Part shown: positions 8,808-17,110 of the stretch, piece after piece
How positions within the stretch are numbered: position 1 is the first letter of the stretch
Layout: the number at the start of each line of letters is the position of its first letter
Origin: Crocinitomicaceae bacterium
GTDB lineage: Bacteria > Bacteroidota > Bacteroidia > Flavobacteriales_D > Crocinitomicaceae
Direction of reading: 5' to 3'
NCBI GenBank assembly: GCA_024643555.1
Contig: JAHEMQ010000008.1
Coordinates: 1 to 47,235 of the forward strand
DNA: 47,235 nt
The notes under the pieces: generated by a model
Told to the model about the DNA's origin: nothing
Databases searched by the model: none
What the model saw: only the letters and a program-made list of their open reading frames with translations
Position numbers and translations under genes: made by a program

Positions 8808-9852
8808 TTTTTTCTGTTTTTGTGAGTTCTTTTAATTGTTTTTCAAACTCATAGATTTTTGATAAGATAAATGGCAATTTCCGAAATCCTAAATAAGAGC
8901 GCTTGAAATCATTGTGATTAAAGGCTGGAGAACCCATAAGGGTATCTGCATTTTTTATGGTAGATGGAATACCTGATTGCGCAACAATCTTGGTGTCATC
9001 CGCAATGTGCAAGTGTCCAGCAACACCCGTTTGTCCACCAATCATGACATGCTTTCCAATTTTTGCAGACCCTGCAATGCCCACTTGCGCAGCCATGGCG
9101 GTGTGTTCATTCACGTCAACGTTGTGAGCGATTTGACAAAGGTTGTCGATTTTTACACCATTGCGAATAAACGTTGAACCCATGGTGGCACGGTCGATGG
9201 AACAATTGGAACCGATTTCTACATTGTCTTCAATGACAACATTTCCGATTTGTGGAATCTTTTGATAAGCCCGATTTTCATCTGGTGCATAACCAAAGCC
9301 ATCCGAACCGATAACCGTACCGGAATGAATGATAACGAAATTGCCTAATTGACAATCCGAATAAATACTCACATTTGCAAAAATGGTACAGTTGTCCCCA
9401 ATTTGAACGTTGTCACCGATGACCACATTTGGATAAATCTGAACGTTATCTCCAATTTTAACACCTTTGCCAATATAGGCAAACGCACCAATATAGGGCT
9501 CCTTTCCAATAATAGCTGTTTCATGAACAAACGAAGGCTGCTCAATAATTGGCTCCTTGCGATTCATACTGTTGTAAATCGACAGCAGTTTTGCAAAACA
9601 GGCGTATGCGTCCTCTACACGAATTAAGGTAAGCGTTTGAGGTAAGATTTTGCTTGGAACAAACGTTTTGTTTACAATGCAAATACTTGAACCTGTGGTG
9701 TAGATGAATTCTTCGTATTTTGGGTTCGAAAGAAAACTCAAGGATCCACTAGTTCCTTCTTCAATTTTTGCCAGTCCATGTACGCTTGCTGATGGATTCC
9801 CATCAACTTCTCCTTGCAATAGTCCGGCGATTTGTTCGGCTGTAAATTCCAT
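8800..9852 (-). CDS. lpxD: UDP-3-O-(3-hydroxyacyl)glucosamine N-acyltransferase
   Basis: Third lipid A enzyme, which adds the N-linked hydroxyacyl chain. The length, 350 residues, is normal. The N-terminal uridine-binding domain (1-100, VHGLAKIEEGTSGSLSFLSNPKYEEF) is followed by a long run of hexapeptide repeats. QIAHNVDVNEHTAMAAQVGIAG contains the catalytic histidine near residue 241 (H239 in E. coli). The C-terminal helix (FILSKIYEFEKQLKELTK) is the ACP-recognition tail. It is the first gene of the minus-strand run down to cinA. The promoter should lie in 9853-9929, where I saw no clear consensus. Confidence 0.96.
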   Translation of the reverse strand: MEFTAEQIAGLLQGEVDGNPSASVHGLAKIEEGTSGSLSFLSNPKYEEFIYTTGSSICIVNKTFVPSKILPQTLTLIRVEDAYACFAKLLSIYNSMNRKEPIIEQPSFVHETAIIGKEPYIGAFAYIGKGVKIGDNVQIYPNVVIGDNVQIGDNCTIFANVSIYSDCQLGNFVIIHSGTVIGSDGFGYAPDENRAYQKIPQIGNVVIEDNVEIGSNCSIDRATMGSTFIRNGVKIDNLCQIAHNVDVNEHTAMAAQVGIAGSAKIGKHVMIGGQTGVAGHLHIADDTKIVAQSGIPSTIKNADTLMGSPAFNHNDFKRSYLGFRKLPFILSKIYEFEKQLKELTKTEKND

Positions 9853-9929
9853 TAATCAAAGTTACTAAAAGCTAGGACGGAGAAACAGGTGGAAAGGTCA
9901 ATTTATTAACAATAAAAAGTCCAATTTTG

Positions 9930-10640
9930 TTAGAAATCTTTCGGTGTAACCATCACGTTGTACACTTTGATTTTGTCCTTGAACCAAATACATTGAACCT
10001 CAAGACTTTCTTTTGAATGATTGGATGTTTGAAATTGAAGTCCGTGAATGGGTTTAGGATGCAAGGTCAAACGAGAATGAGCGAAGGAAAATTGGCCGTA
10101 TTTACGAATGAACTGGTTTAATTTTTTATCATTTGGAACACCTAATTCTTTCATTTTTTCTTGAAAGATTTGGGAAGAATCCATGTAAAATAGAAATTCG
10201 TTTTTAGGGAAAAAGAGAATTTGCCCCGGTAATTCAGCGTCTGAATTGGTTGGTGAAATTTGATTTGCTTTTTTAGTTGAAAAGAGCACTTCAGAAACAA
10301 AGCTCTCATCTCCCATGGTCATAAAACAATGTTGTTTTTTACCACTTGGCGTTTGATAATCAATTCGGTAAACCTTATCTAGTCCTTGTTTTTTACTTTT
10401 TCCAAAGTCAACGTCCCCATTCTGGATGGTTTTTAAAAATTGCGTTTTTGAAAATCCTTGTCCTTTGATTTCGGCGAATGAAGAAGCATTTGCCACGATC
10501 ATTCTGCTGAATAAATTGTCCTTCACGCGATTGGATGGAAACCAACTACAACCTTTGTTGTCGAAGAGTGCCATCACCATGATGGTTCCAATTCCAAATC
10601 CTAATCCGTAATATTTTAAGCGTCTTAAAAAATCTTTCAT
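9930..10640 (-). CDS. Membrane-anchored protein of unknown function (Bacteroidota DUF4258-like)
   Basis: A 236-residue protein with no function I can assign. Residues 9-25 (YYGLGFGIGTIMVMALF) form one membrane helix, followed by NKGCSWFPSNRVKDNLFSRM. That helix-then-GCSWxPxNRV layout recalls a small Bacteroidota family, sometimes annotated DUF4258, that I remember but could not check. The rest looks globular and mixed alpha/beta, with a VYRIDYQTPSGKKQHCFM strand pair near residues 88-105 and no catalytic motif. It starts just downstream of the trxA terminator, so it may need its own promoter or depend on read-through. It is followed by a 77-base gap before lpxD. Confidence 0.75.
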   Translation of the reverse strand: MKDFLRRLKYYGLGFGIGTIMVMALFDNKGCSWFPSNRVKDNLFSRMIVANASSFAEIKGQGFSKTQFLKTIQNGDVDFGKSKKQGLDKVYRIDYQTPSGKKQHCFMTMGDESFVSEVLFSTKKANQISPTNSDAELPGQILFFPKNEFLFYMDSSQIFQEKMKELGVPNDKKLNQFIRKYGQFSFAHSRLTLHPKPIHGLQFQTSNHSKESLEVQCIWFKDKIKVYNVMVTPKDF

Positions 10641-10644
10641 GGCA

Positions 10645-10671
10645 TAAAAAAAGGGAGCGAACTCCCTTTAA
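10645..10671 (-). terminator. Rho-independent terminator of trxA
   Basis: An 8-bp perfect stem (10650-10657 paired with 10662-10669) closes a TTCG tetraloop on the minus strand. A run of T follows on the minus strand at 10645-10650. It begins 4 bases after the trxA stop codon and should end trxA transcription before the gene at 10640. Confidence 0.85.
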
Positions 10672-10673
10672 AA

Positions 10674-10991
10674 TTACATTAATGAATTTAGTTTTTCTTC
10701 TAACACTGCTTTTGGAACAGCTCCTACAGATTTATCAACTACTTCACCATTTTTAATGAATAATACGGTTGGAATGCTACGAACACCAAACTGTGCCGAA
10801 ACACCTGAATTTAAATCCACGTTTACTTTACCAATAACCGCTTTTCCGTCATATTCATTCGCCATTTCTTCGATAACTGGACCAATCATGCGGCAAGGAC
10901 CACACCACTCAGCCCAAAAATCAACAACAACTGGTTTATCTGACTTCATGACTAGTTCGTCAAAGTTCGCATCTGTGATTTCTAATGCCAT
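10674..10991 (-). CDS. trxA: Thioredoxin
   Basis: Cytosolic disulfide reductase that donates electrons to ribonucleotide reductase, methionine sulfoxide reductases and others. The 105 residues form one thioredoxin fold with the active site [10 protein letters not shown] (C30 and C33) and the cis-proline segment [14 protein letters not shown]. The protein lacks a signal peptide, so it stays in the cytoplasm. The gene looks monocistronic: 108 bases of AT-rich leader separate it from uvrA, and a clear terminator follows immediately. The minus-strand leader contains TTTG and, 16 bases later, TAATTTTA, a weak Bacteroidota-type promoter candidate. Confidence 0.97.
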   Translation of the reverse strand: MALEITDANFDELVMKSDKPVVVDFWAEWCGPCRMIGPVIEEMANEYDGKAVIGKVNVDLNSGVSAQFGVRSIPTVLFIKNGEVVDKSVGAVPKAVLEEKLNSLM

Positions 10992-11099
10992 TTTATTTTG
11001 TTTTAAAGTATATAATTTCCCTTTTCGGGCGTAAAATTAAGTCAATTTATTCAATCAAAGGTTAAGCCAAAGTCAGAATTAAGTCAAATTGTCTGAATT

Positions 11100-13922
11100 T
11101 CATGCTAATTCAAGCGCTAGGTAGGTTGCAGTATGAGATTTTCCCTTTACTTTCTTCACCATTTGCTCCGGCGTTCCGTGAAAAAGAATTTCTCCTCCAC
11201 GATAGCCACCTTCTGGACCCATATCGATGATGTGATCTGCAATTTTGATGATGTCCATGTTGTGTTCGATGACTAAAACGGTGTTGCCTTCATCGACCAG
11301 GCGTTGCAGGACTTCCAACAGCATTCGAATGTCTTCAAAGTGTAAGCCCGTGGATGGTTCATCCAGAATATAAATGGTTTTTCCCGTTGCTTTTTTGGCC
11401 AATTCCGTCGCCAGTTTTATCCGTTGTGCTTCTCCTCCGGATAGGGTAGTGGAGGACTGTCCTAACTTGATGTATCCCAATCCAACTTGCTGAAGCGTAT
11501 GTAACACACGGTAGATTTTAGGATGGTTTTCAAAGAAAGGTACAGACTCTTCAATCGTCATGTTCAATACATCTGAGATGCTTTTTCCTTTGTAGCGAAC
11601 TTCCAATGTTTCTGGATTGTAACGTTTTCCATTGCAAGTTTCACATTCCACATAAACGTCTGGTAGAAAATTCATTTCAATTAATTTCAATCCACCACCA
11701 TTGCACGTTTCACATTTTCCACCAGCTACATTGAAGGAAAATCTCCCCGCCTTGTATCCTCGAATTTGGGATTCAGGCAAGGCGGCATAAAGGCTTCTGA
11801 TCTCATCAAAAACCTTGGTGTACGTCACGGGATTCGAACGGGGTGTTCGTCCAATCGGACTCTGATCGATTTCAATGACTTTATCCAATTCGTCAAGACC
11901 TTCAATGGATTTGTGCGGCAAAGGTTTGCGGATGTCCTGATGAAAATAATTCATCAAGAGCGGATAAAGTGTTTGATTGATCAGTGAGGATTTTCCACTT
12001 CCGGAAACTCCCGTCACGCAGGTGAAAGTTCCAAGGGGAATGGTGAAATTGACATTCTTTAAGTTATGTCCGCTTGCACCTTTTAAACTGAGACTTTTTC
12101 CATTTCCTTTTCTTCGGTTGCTAGGGACTTGAATGCTACGCGTTCCATTTAAATAGTGAGCGGTTAATGAATCACTCGTTAAAACAGAGTTCAAATCTCC
12201 AGCACTGACAATATTTCCTCCAAATGATCCAGCGCCAGGACCGATGTCCACGATAAAATCTGCAGCTTCAATCATTTCTTTGTCGTGCTCGACAACTAAA
12301 ACTGAATTCCCCACATCGCGCAGACGCTGCAAGGATTGTATCAATTTGGTATTGTCCCGCTGATGCAAGCCAATGGATGGTTCATCAAGTACATAAAGCA
12401 CATTGATTAACTCGGTGCCAATTTGAGTTGCTAAGCGAATGCGTTGTGCCTCACCACCCGATAGGCTTTTTGCGCTGCGATGCAAGGTCAGGTAGTCTAA
12501 GCCGACTTCCAAAATAAAGCGAATCCGAGTCCGAATTTCTTTCAATATTTCGGTACCAATCTGAAGTTGCTCGCTGCTTAAATGTGTTTCAATTCCGTGG
12601 ATCCATTCATTTAATTGGGAAAAGTCCAAGAAAGCTAAATCACCGATTGTTTGTCCATGGATTTTAAATTGTAGCGCTTCTTTTCGAATGCGTGTTCCGC
12701 GACATTCGGGACAAACCTTTTTATTCATGAATCCTTGTGCCCATCGTTGAATGCCGGCAGTGCTATCTTCGGAGTGTCTGGACATAAAATTGGCAATTCC
12801 CTCGAAGCGGTCTTCTTGCGATTTGGCATTCATCTCCATGTCCTCGTTTCCGTAAAGGAATAATTGAATTAACTCTTCGTCCAAATCAGCAATTGGCGTA
12901 TTGATCGAATAACCGTTTTTGATCAGAATGGCTTCCATCTTTTCAAAAATCCAAATGCGTTTGTATTCACCGAGTGGAGCAAATCCTCCTTTTCGGATGG
13001 ATAAACTTGGGTTTGGAATAATTTTGTCTGTGTCAATTTCGCTCACCTCACCGAGTCCTTTGCAAGATGGACAAGCGCCGTAAGGTGAATTAAAGGAAAA
13101 TAAGCTTGGTTCTGGTTCCGGATAGCTAATGCCGCTGCTTGGACACATTAAGGAACGACTGTAATGTTTGATGGTGTTCGACTCTAAATCCATGACCATC
13201 ATCGCTGATTCACCCATTTTCATGGCAACCATCACCGCGTCGTAAATGCGTTTTTCGTCTACTTGTCCGACCAACATTCGATCCACTACGACTTCAATGT
13301 CATGAATCTTGTATCGATCCAACTTCATCCCTTTGACAATTTCCTTGATCTCTCCGTCGACACGCACTTTTGTGTATCCGTTTCGCTGAATTTGTTCAAA
13401 TAATTCGCGGTAATGTCCTTTACGACCTTTGATTTTTGGCGCCAGAAAAGCTACTTTCTTTCCATTGAAGTCTTTATCAATCCGCTCGCAAATCGCTTCG
13501 TCTGAATATTTAACCATCGGTTCGTTGGTAACGTAAGAATAAGCTGTTCCCACTCTGGCGAATAACAAGCGAAAGAAGTCATATAGTTCAGTAATCGTTC
13601 CAACAGTCGATCGTGGTGAACGAGAAACAGTTTTTTGCTCGATGGAAATCACCGGACTTAGTCCATCAATTTTATCGACATCTGGACGTTCGAGTCCGCC
13701 GATGAATTGTTTAACATAACTGGAAAAAGTATCAATGTATCGACGTTGACCTTCCGCAAAAATCGTATCAAATGCCAAACTCGATTTTCCACTCCCACTT
13801 AATCCAGTGAAAACGATGAGTTTGTTTCTTGGGATTTGAAGATGAATGTCTTTCAGGTTGTGTTCTCTTGCACCATAAATATCAATGGTTTCAAGTGCGC
13901 CTTCGGTTGGTTTTTTGGACAT
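11100..13922 (-). CDS. uvrA: Excinuclease ABC subunit A
   Basis: ATPase that recognises damaged DNA in nucleotide excision repair and loads UvrB. The 940-residue length is normal. The first ABC half has the Walker A motif GLSGSGKSS at 40-48 and the signature SLSGGEAQRIRLATQIG. The second half has GVSGSGKSSLINQT, TLSGGEAQRIKLATELAKK and YILDEPSTGLH. Zinc-module cysteines are present as CPECRGTR and as CETCNGGG with CETCNGKR. The first canonical zinc pair is incomplete: the segment reads CPSSGISY instead of CPxCG, a variant I recall in other Bacteroidota. The gene starts 8 bases after the rfbC stop, so the two are probably co-transcribed. Confidence 0.97.
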   Translation of the reverse strand: MSKKPTEGALETIDIYGAREHNLKDIHLQIPRNKLIVFTGLSGSGKSSLAFDTIFAEGQRRYIDTFSSYVKQFIGGLERPDVDKIDGLSPVISIEQKTVSRSPRSTVGTITELYDFFRLLFARVGTAYSYVTNEPMVKYSDEAICERIDKDFNGKKVAFLAPKIKGRKGHYRELFEQIQRNGYTKVRVDGEIKEIVKGMKLDRYKIHDIEVVVDRMLVGQVDEKRIYDAVMVAMKMGESAMMVMDLESNTIKHYSRSLMCPSSGISYPEPEPSLFSFNSPYGACPSCKGLGEVSEIDTDKIIPNPSLSIRKGGFAPLGEYKRIWIFEKMEAILIKNGYSINTPIADLDEELIQLFLYGNEDMEMNAKSQEDRFEGIANFMSRHSEDSTAGIQRWAQGFMNKKVCPECRGTRIRKEALQFKIHGQTIGDLAFLDFSQLNEWIHGIETHLSSEQLQIGTEILKEIRTRIRFILEVGLDYLTLHRSAKSLSGGEAQRIRLATQIGTELINVLYVLDEPSIGLHQRDNTKLIQSLQRLRDVGNSVLVVEHDKEMIEAADFIVDIGPGAGSFGGNIVSAGDLNSVLTSDSLTAHYLNGTRSIQVPSNRRKGNGKSLSLKGASGHNLKNVNFTIPLGTFTCVTGVSGSGKSSLINQTLYPLLMNYFHQDIRKPLPHKSIEGLDELDKVIEIDQSPIGRTPRSNPVTYTKVFDEIRSLYAALPESQIRGYKAGRFSFNVAGGKCETCNGGGLKLIEMNFLPDVYVECETCNGKRYNPETLEVRYKGKSISDVLNMTIEESVPFFENHPKIYRVLHTLQQVGLGYIKLGQSSTTLSGGEAQRIKLATELAKKATGKTIYILDEPSTGLHFEDIRMLLEVLQRLVDEGNTVLVIEHNMDIIKIADHIIDMGPEGGYRGGEILFHGTPEQMVKKVKGKSHTATYLALELA

Positions 13923-13930
13923 GAATGATG

Positions 13931-14473
13931 TTAAAACGGACTAGTAAATGCACTAAATAAAGTTCCTTCCAAATCTTTTTGGGAAATAACGGGATTGTTC
14001 ACATTCCAGTCAATGGCTAACGTAGGATCATTCCATAAAATACATCCTTCGTGTTCCTTGCTGTAGCTATTGGTACATTTATAGGAAAAAATAGTATCAT
14101 CTTCTAGACTAACGAATCCATGTGCAAATCCAGGTGGAATCCAAAGTTGATTGCGATCGCTTGCGTTAAGTACCACTTGAAAGGATTTCCCATAACTTGG
14201 AGATGCGGAGCGAATATCCACTGCGACATCCAACACACTACCGGTGATCACCTGCACTAATTTCCCTTGGTCAAAAGGTGGTGCTTGGAAATGCAATCCA
14301 CGAAGAACGCCTTTTTTAGATTTGGATAAATTGTCTTGAACGAAGGTGTGTTCGTTCAGAAAATCGGCATATTTCAATTGGTTAAAGGATTCTAAAAAAA
14401 ATCCTCTTTCATCCCCAAATACCTGAGGATAAATGGAAACGAGTCCTTCTGGAAATTCTTTTATGACTTTCAA
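13931..14473 (-). CDS. rfbC: dTDP-4-dehydrorhamnose 3,5-epimerase
   Basis: Epimerase of the dTDP-L-rhamnose pathway that supplies surface polysaccharides. The 180-residue cupin shows FGDERGFFLESFNQ, VQDNLSKSKKGVLRGLHFQ (catalytic base H61) and WIPPGFAHGFVSLED. The conserved tyrosine lies in FSYKCTNSY. The start is a TTG at 14471-14473: the frame upstream holds no ATG before an in-frame stop, and the family normally begins MKVIKT or similar. No other rhamnose gene (rfbA, B or D) is in the window, so this copy is detached from its pathway partners and sits with uvrA. Confidence 0.93.
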   Translation of the reverse strand: MKVIKEFPEGLVSIYPQVFGDERGFFLESFNQLKYADFLNEHTFVQDNLSKSKKGVLRGLHFQAPPFDQGKLVQVITGSVLDVAVDIRSASPSYGKSFQVVLNASDRNQLWIPPGFAHGFVSLEDDTIFSYKCTNSYSKEHEGCILWNDPTLAIDWNVNNPVISQKDLEGTLFSAFTSPF

Positions 14474-14579
14474 TGTTTCTTCGTTTTTTGAATACCCGCA
14501 ATATTACAAGTTTTTAGCGATATCAGCGTTATCCAAATTATTTTGCATCTTTGTTTGAATGCATTTTTAAACATCCCGC

Positions 14580-16025
14580 ATGCGCTTTTTGTTCGCCCTA
14601 TTGATTTGTCAAATTTCATGGTCCCAGGGATCGGTGGAACAAGCGTTGAATGCATTTGTCTCGGATCCAGTCAATCATCATTCCAAGATTAGTTTTCAAG
14701 CAGTCGACATGGAAACGGGGGAGTCCATAGCGGCTTATCATCCGACTCAAACCCTTCCTCCGGCTTCTACAACAAAATTGTTTTCAACCGCATTGGCTTT
14801 TGAATTATTGGGTCCCACTTATCGAATGAATACGCGTATTTATTGTGATGGATTTATCGACAAGGACAGTGTCCTTCATGGAAATGTTTGGATTCGAGGT
14901 GGAGGAGATATTAGTTTGGGCAGCAAATTCTTCTCCTTCGAAAACCAAGAGTTATCCTTTTTACAAGTATGGACTGATTCACTCAAGCAGAAAGGAATAA
15001 AATTTGTCGAGGGAGCCATCATCGCAGATGCTTCTGATTTTGGATACGAAGGAACGCCGGATTCATGGGGAGAAGGTGATGTCGGGAATTATTATGGTGC
15101 GTTTGCAGGCGGACTCAATTTTTACGACAACACGGTAAAACTCAAATTTAAAACTGGTCCAAATGGCAGTAAAGCCAATTACCTTGGGATGTTTCCTGAA
15201 GTCCCTGGATTTCAGATGGATAACATGGTGGTGGCCTCGGGAGTGGGTGGAGACGAAACAATTGTATATGGTGACGCATTTGAATTACATCGATCCATCA
15301 AAGGACAATTACCGAGCAATCAATCCTTATTTATTGTCAAAGGAAGCATGCCAGATCCAGAATTGCAATTAGCGATTGAATGGCAAAAAGTATTGCTGTT
15401 AAATGGCATTCAAGTGGAGGACGGCGCCAAAGGATTTCGTTTGCATCAACAGGAGTTACATGGACATCAGTACGATAATAAAACACTGTTGTTCACGGTA
15501 TTTGGAAAAACCGTTCAAGAAATTGCCAATTGGACTAATTTAAAAAGTGTCAACCTGTTTGCCGATGGCTTATTGCAAGCGGTAGCCTACCAAAAAGTTG
15601 GAAAGGCAAGTATGGAGTCTGCGTTACAAGTAGAAAAAGAATATTGGAGTCGACATATTTCAACCGATGGTTTGATCATGCATGATGGATGTGGTTTATC
15701 TCGGTCAAATGCCATTTCTGCAAGTCATTTTTGTTCCTTGTTGACTTATATGTATCAGACGACTCATTACCAAAATTATAAGTCGACTTTACCTGTTGCC
15801 GGAGTTTCTGGCACGGCTAAATACCTATGTAAAGGTGAAGCGGGTGAAGGACGTGTGTTTGCGAAAAGTGGATCCATGAAAGGAGTGAAATCATATGCGG
15901 GATACGTGGAATCAACTACGGGTAAGAAAATAGCTTTTTCCATTACTGTGAATGATTTTTCCTGCACAGGAAACCAACTTTCCGTTAAAATAGAGAAGGT
16001 ATTAAATGCGCTAGCGACTTATTAA
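14580..16025 (+). CDS. dacB: D-alanyl-D-alanine carboxypeptidase/endopeptidase (PBP4 family)
   Basis: Periplasmic class C penicillin-binding protein that trims and cleaves peptidoglycan cross-links. A short signal peptide (1-15, ending ISWSQ) leads into the mature protein. The three serine-peptidase motifs are present: STTK with S63 and K66, SRSN near residue 373, and KSG near residue 428. The insert between the first two motifs is long, as in PBP4. The length, 481 residues, is normal. The gene is divergent from rfbC. Its stop codon overlaps that of the convergent ddl gene by 2 bases. Confidence 0.93.
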   Translation: MRFLFALLICQISWSQGSVEQALNAFVSDPVNHHSKISFQAVDMETGESIAAYHPTQTLPPASTTKLFSTALAFELLGPTYRMNTRIYCDGFIDKDSVLHGNVWIRGGGDISLGSKFFSFENQELSFLQVWTDSLKQKGIKFVEGAIIADASDFGYEGTPDSWGEGDVGNYYGAFAGGLNFYDNTVKLKFKTGPNGSKANYLGMFPEVPGFQMDNMVVASGVGGDETIVYGDAFELHRSIKGQLPSNQSLFIVKGSMPDPELQLAIEWQKVLLLNGIQVEDGAKGFRLHQQELHGHQYDNKTLLFTVFGKTVQEIANWTNLKSVNLFADGLLQAVAYQKVGKASMESALQVEKEYWSRHISTDGLIMHDGCGLSRSNAISASHFCSLLTYMYQTTHYQNYKSTLPVAGVSGTAKYLCKGEAGEGRVFAKSGSMKGVKSYAGYVESTTGKKIAFSITVNDFSCTGNQLSVKIEKVLNALATY

Positions 16026-16990
16026 TCCTTCCATTCAAAGGAAACGATGTCTTTCCAGAAATCGTGAATGGATGTCCCGGCACAGGCCAACATTTGTGGG
16101 ACAATGCTAGCAGAGGAGAATCCTGGGGTTGTGTTGACTTCAATCACAAATGGCTCGTTATTAACAATCATGAAATCAATGCGCGCAATGGAACGAAGTT
16201 GTAACAGTTGATAAACCTTTTTCGCTCGCTCTTGCACTTTTCGAGCAATGTCATCGGAAACACGGGCAGGAGTAATTTCCTGAGATTTCCCGTTGTATTT
16301 GGCATCGTAATCAAAAAATTCATTTTCTGAGGCAATTTCCGTGAGGGGAAGCGCAATGAGTCCCTCCTTTGTACCGTAAACACCACATGTAACCTCCGTT
16401 CCATCTAAAAAGGATTCGAGCACCACTGTTTTTCCTTCTTTGAAGGCAATTTCGAGGGCGGGATGAAGTTCTTCAGCAGCTTTTACTTTCGAAATACCAT
16501 AACTGGAGCCAGAATCGGAAGGTTTAACAAAAATGGGTAATCCCAATGTTTGGATGATTTCATTGGTTGTTTTTTCATGAATGGAAGTCAAGAAAACAGA
16601 TGTTGCCACAGGAATGTCAAAAGCACGTAAAAATTGATTGCAATACCACTTGTCAAAAGACAACGCAGAGGCAAGTGGGCCAGAATTCAAATAGGGAATC
16701 CCTTTCATGTCTAATAGGGCTTGAATTTTTCCGTTCTCACCAGGATTTCCATGAATATAAACGAGACCAGCATCGATGGTTTGTGCCACACCATTCGAAG
16801 TAAAACTGAATGAGTTGAGGTCAAACGGAAGTTCTTTCTCGTCTAATTCAGCAAACCAACCTTTTGGTGATACCACAATTTTTATCACCTCAAATTCCGC
16901 AGGGAAATGTGCTTGGATCGTTGTTGCACTGAGGATGGATATAGAGAATTCAGAGGAAAGACCACCACAGAATAAGCCGATTCGTTTCAT
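16022..16990 (-). CDS. ddl: D-alanine--D-alanine ligase
   Basis: ATP-grasp ligase that joins two D-alanines for the peptidoglycan precursor. I chose the ATG at 16990 (MKRIGLFCGGLSSEFSIS), giving 322 residues; an ATG 30 bases upstream adds a stretch that does not resemble the family. Visible motifs are YIHGNPGENGKIQALLD, the ATP-binding IFVKPSDSGSSYGISKV, and FVIEVNTTPGFSS with the metal-binding E and N. Residues equivalent to the usual HGxxGE are HGNPGE. The gene is convergent with dacB, so the enzyme that makes D-Ala-D-Ala and one that releases D-Ala lie tail to tail. Confidence 0.95.
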   Translation of the reverse strand: MKRIGLFCGGLSSEFSISILSATTIQAHFPAEFEVIKIVVSPKGWFAELDEKELPFDLNSFSFTSNGVAQTIDAGLVYIHGNPGENGKIQALLDMKGIPYLNSGPLASALSFDKWYCNQFLRAFDIPVATSVFLTSIHEKTTNEIIQTLGLPIFVKPSDSGSSYGISKVKAAEELHPALEIAFKEGKTVVLESFLDGTEVTCGVYGTKEGLIALPLTEIASENEFFDYDAKYNGKSQEITPARVSDDIARKVQERAKKVYQLLQLRSIARIDFMIVNNEPFVIEVNTTPGFSSASIVPQMLACAGTSIHDFWKDIVSFEWKD

Positions 16991-17110
16991 GTTTTGCTGA
17001 TTTAAAAACGAAAGTAGCATTTCTTAGGGAAGGAAAAAATGTCAGCAAAAAAAGTTATTATACCATATATTGTTAAAACAGAATTTTGAAAATATGTAAC
17101 TTCGCGAACG

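Noticed and set aside
7891-8825. Two long open frames (129 and 128 codons) on the plus strand opposite lpxC/fabZ.
   Set aside because: They lie fully antisense to a strongly conserved gene and their products show no domain or signal peptide; they mirror the codon use of lpxC/fabZ.
9907-9932. TAACAA ... TTGTTA inverted repeat at the end of the unknown gene at 9930.
   Set aside because: Only six A-T rich pairs around a 14-base loop, overlapping the stop codon; too weak for a terminator.
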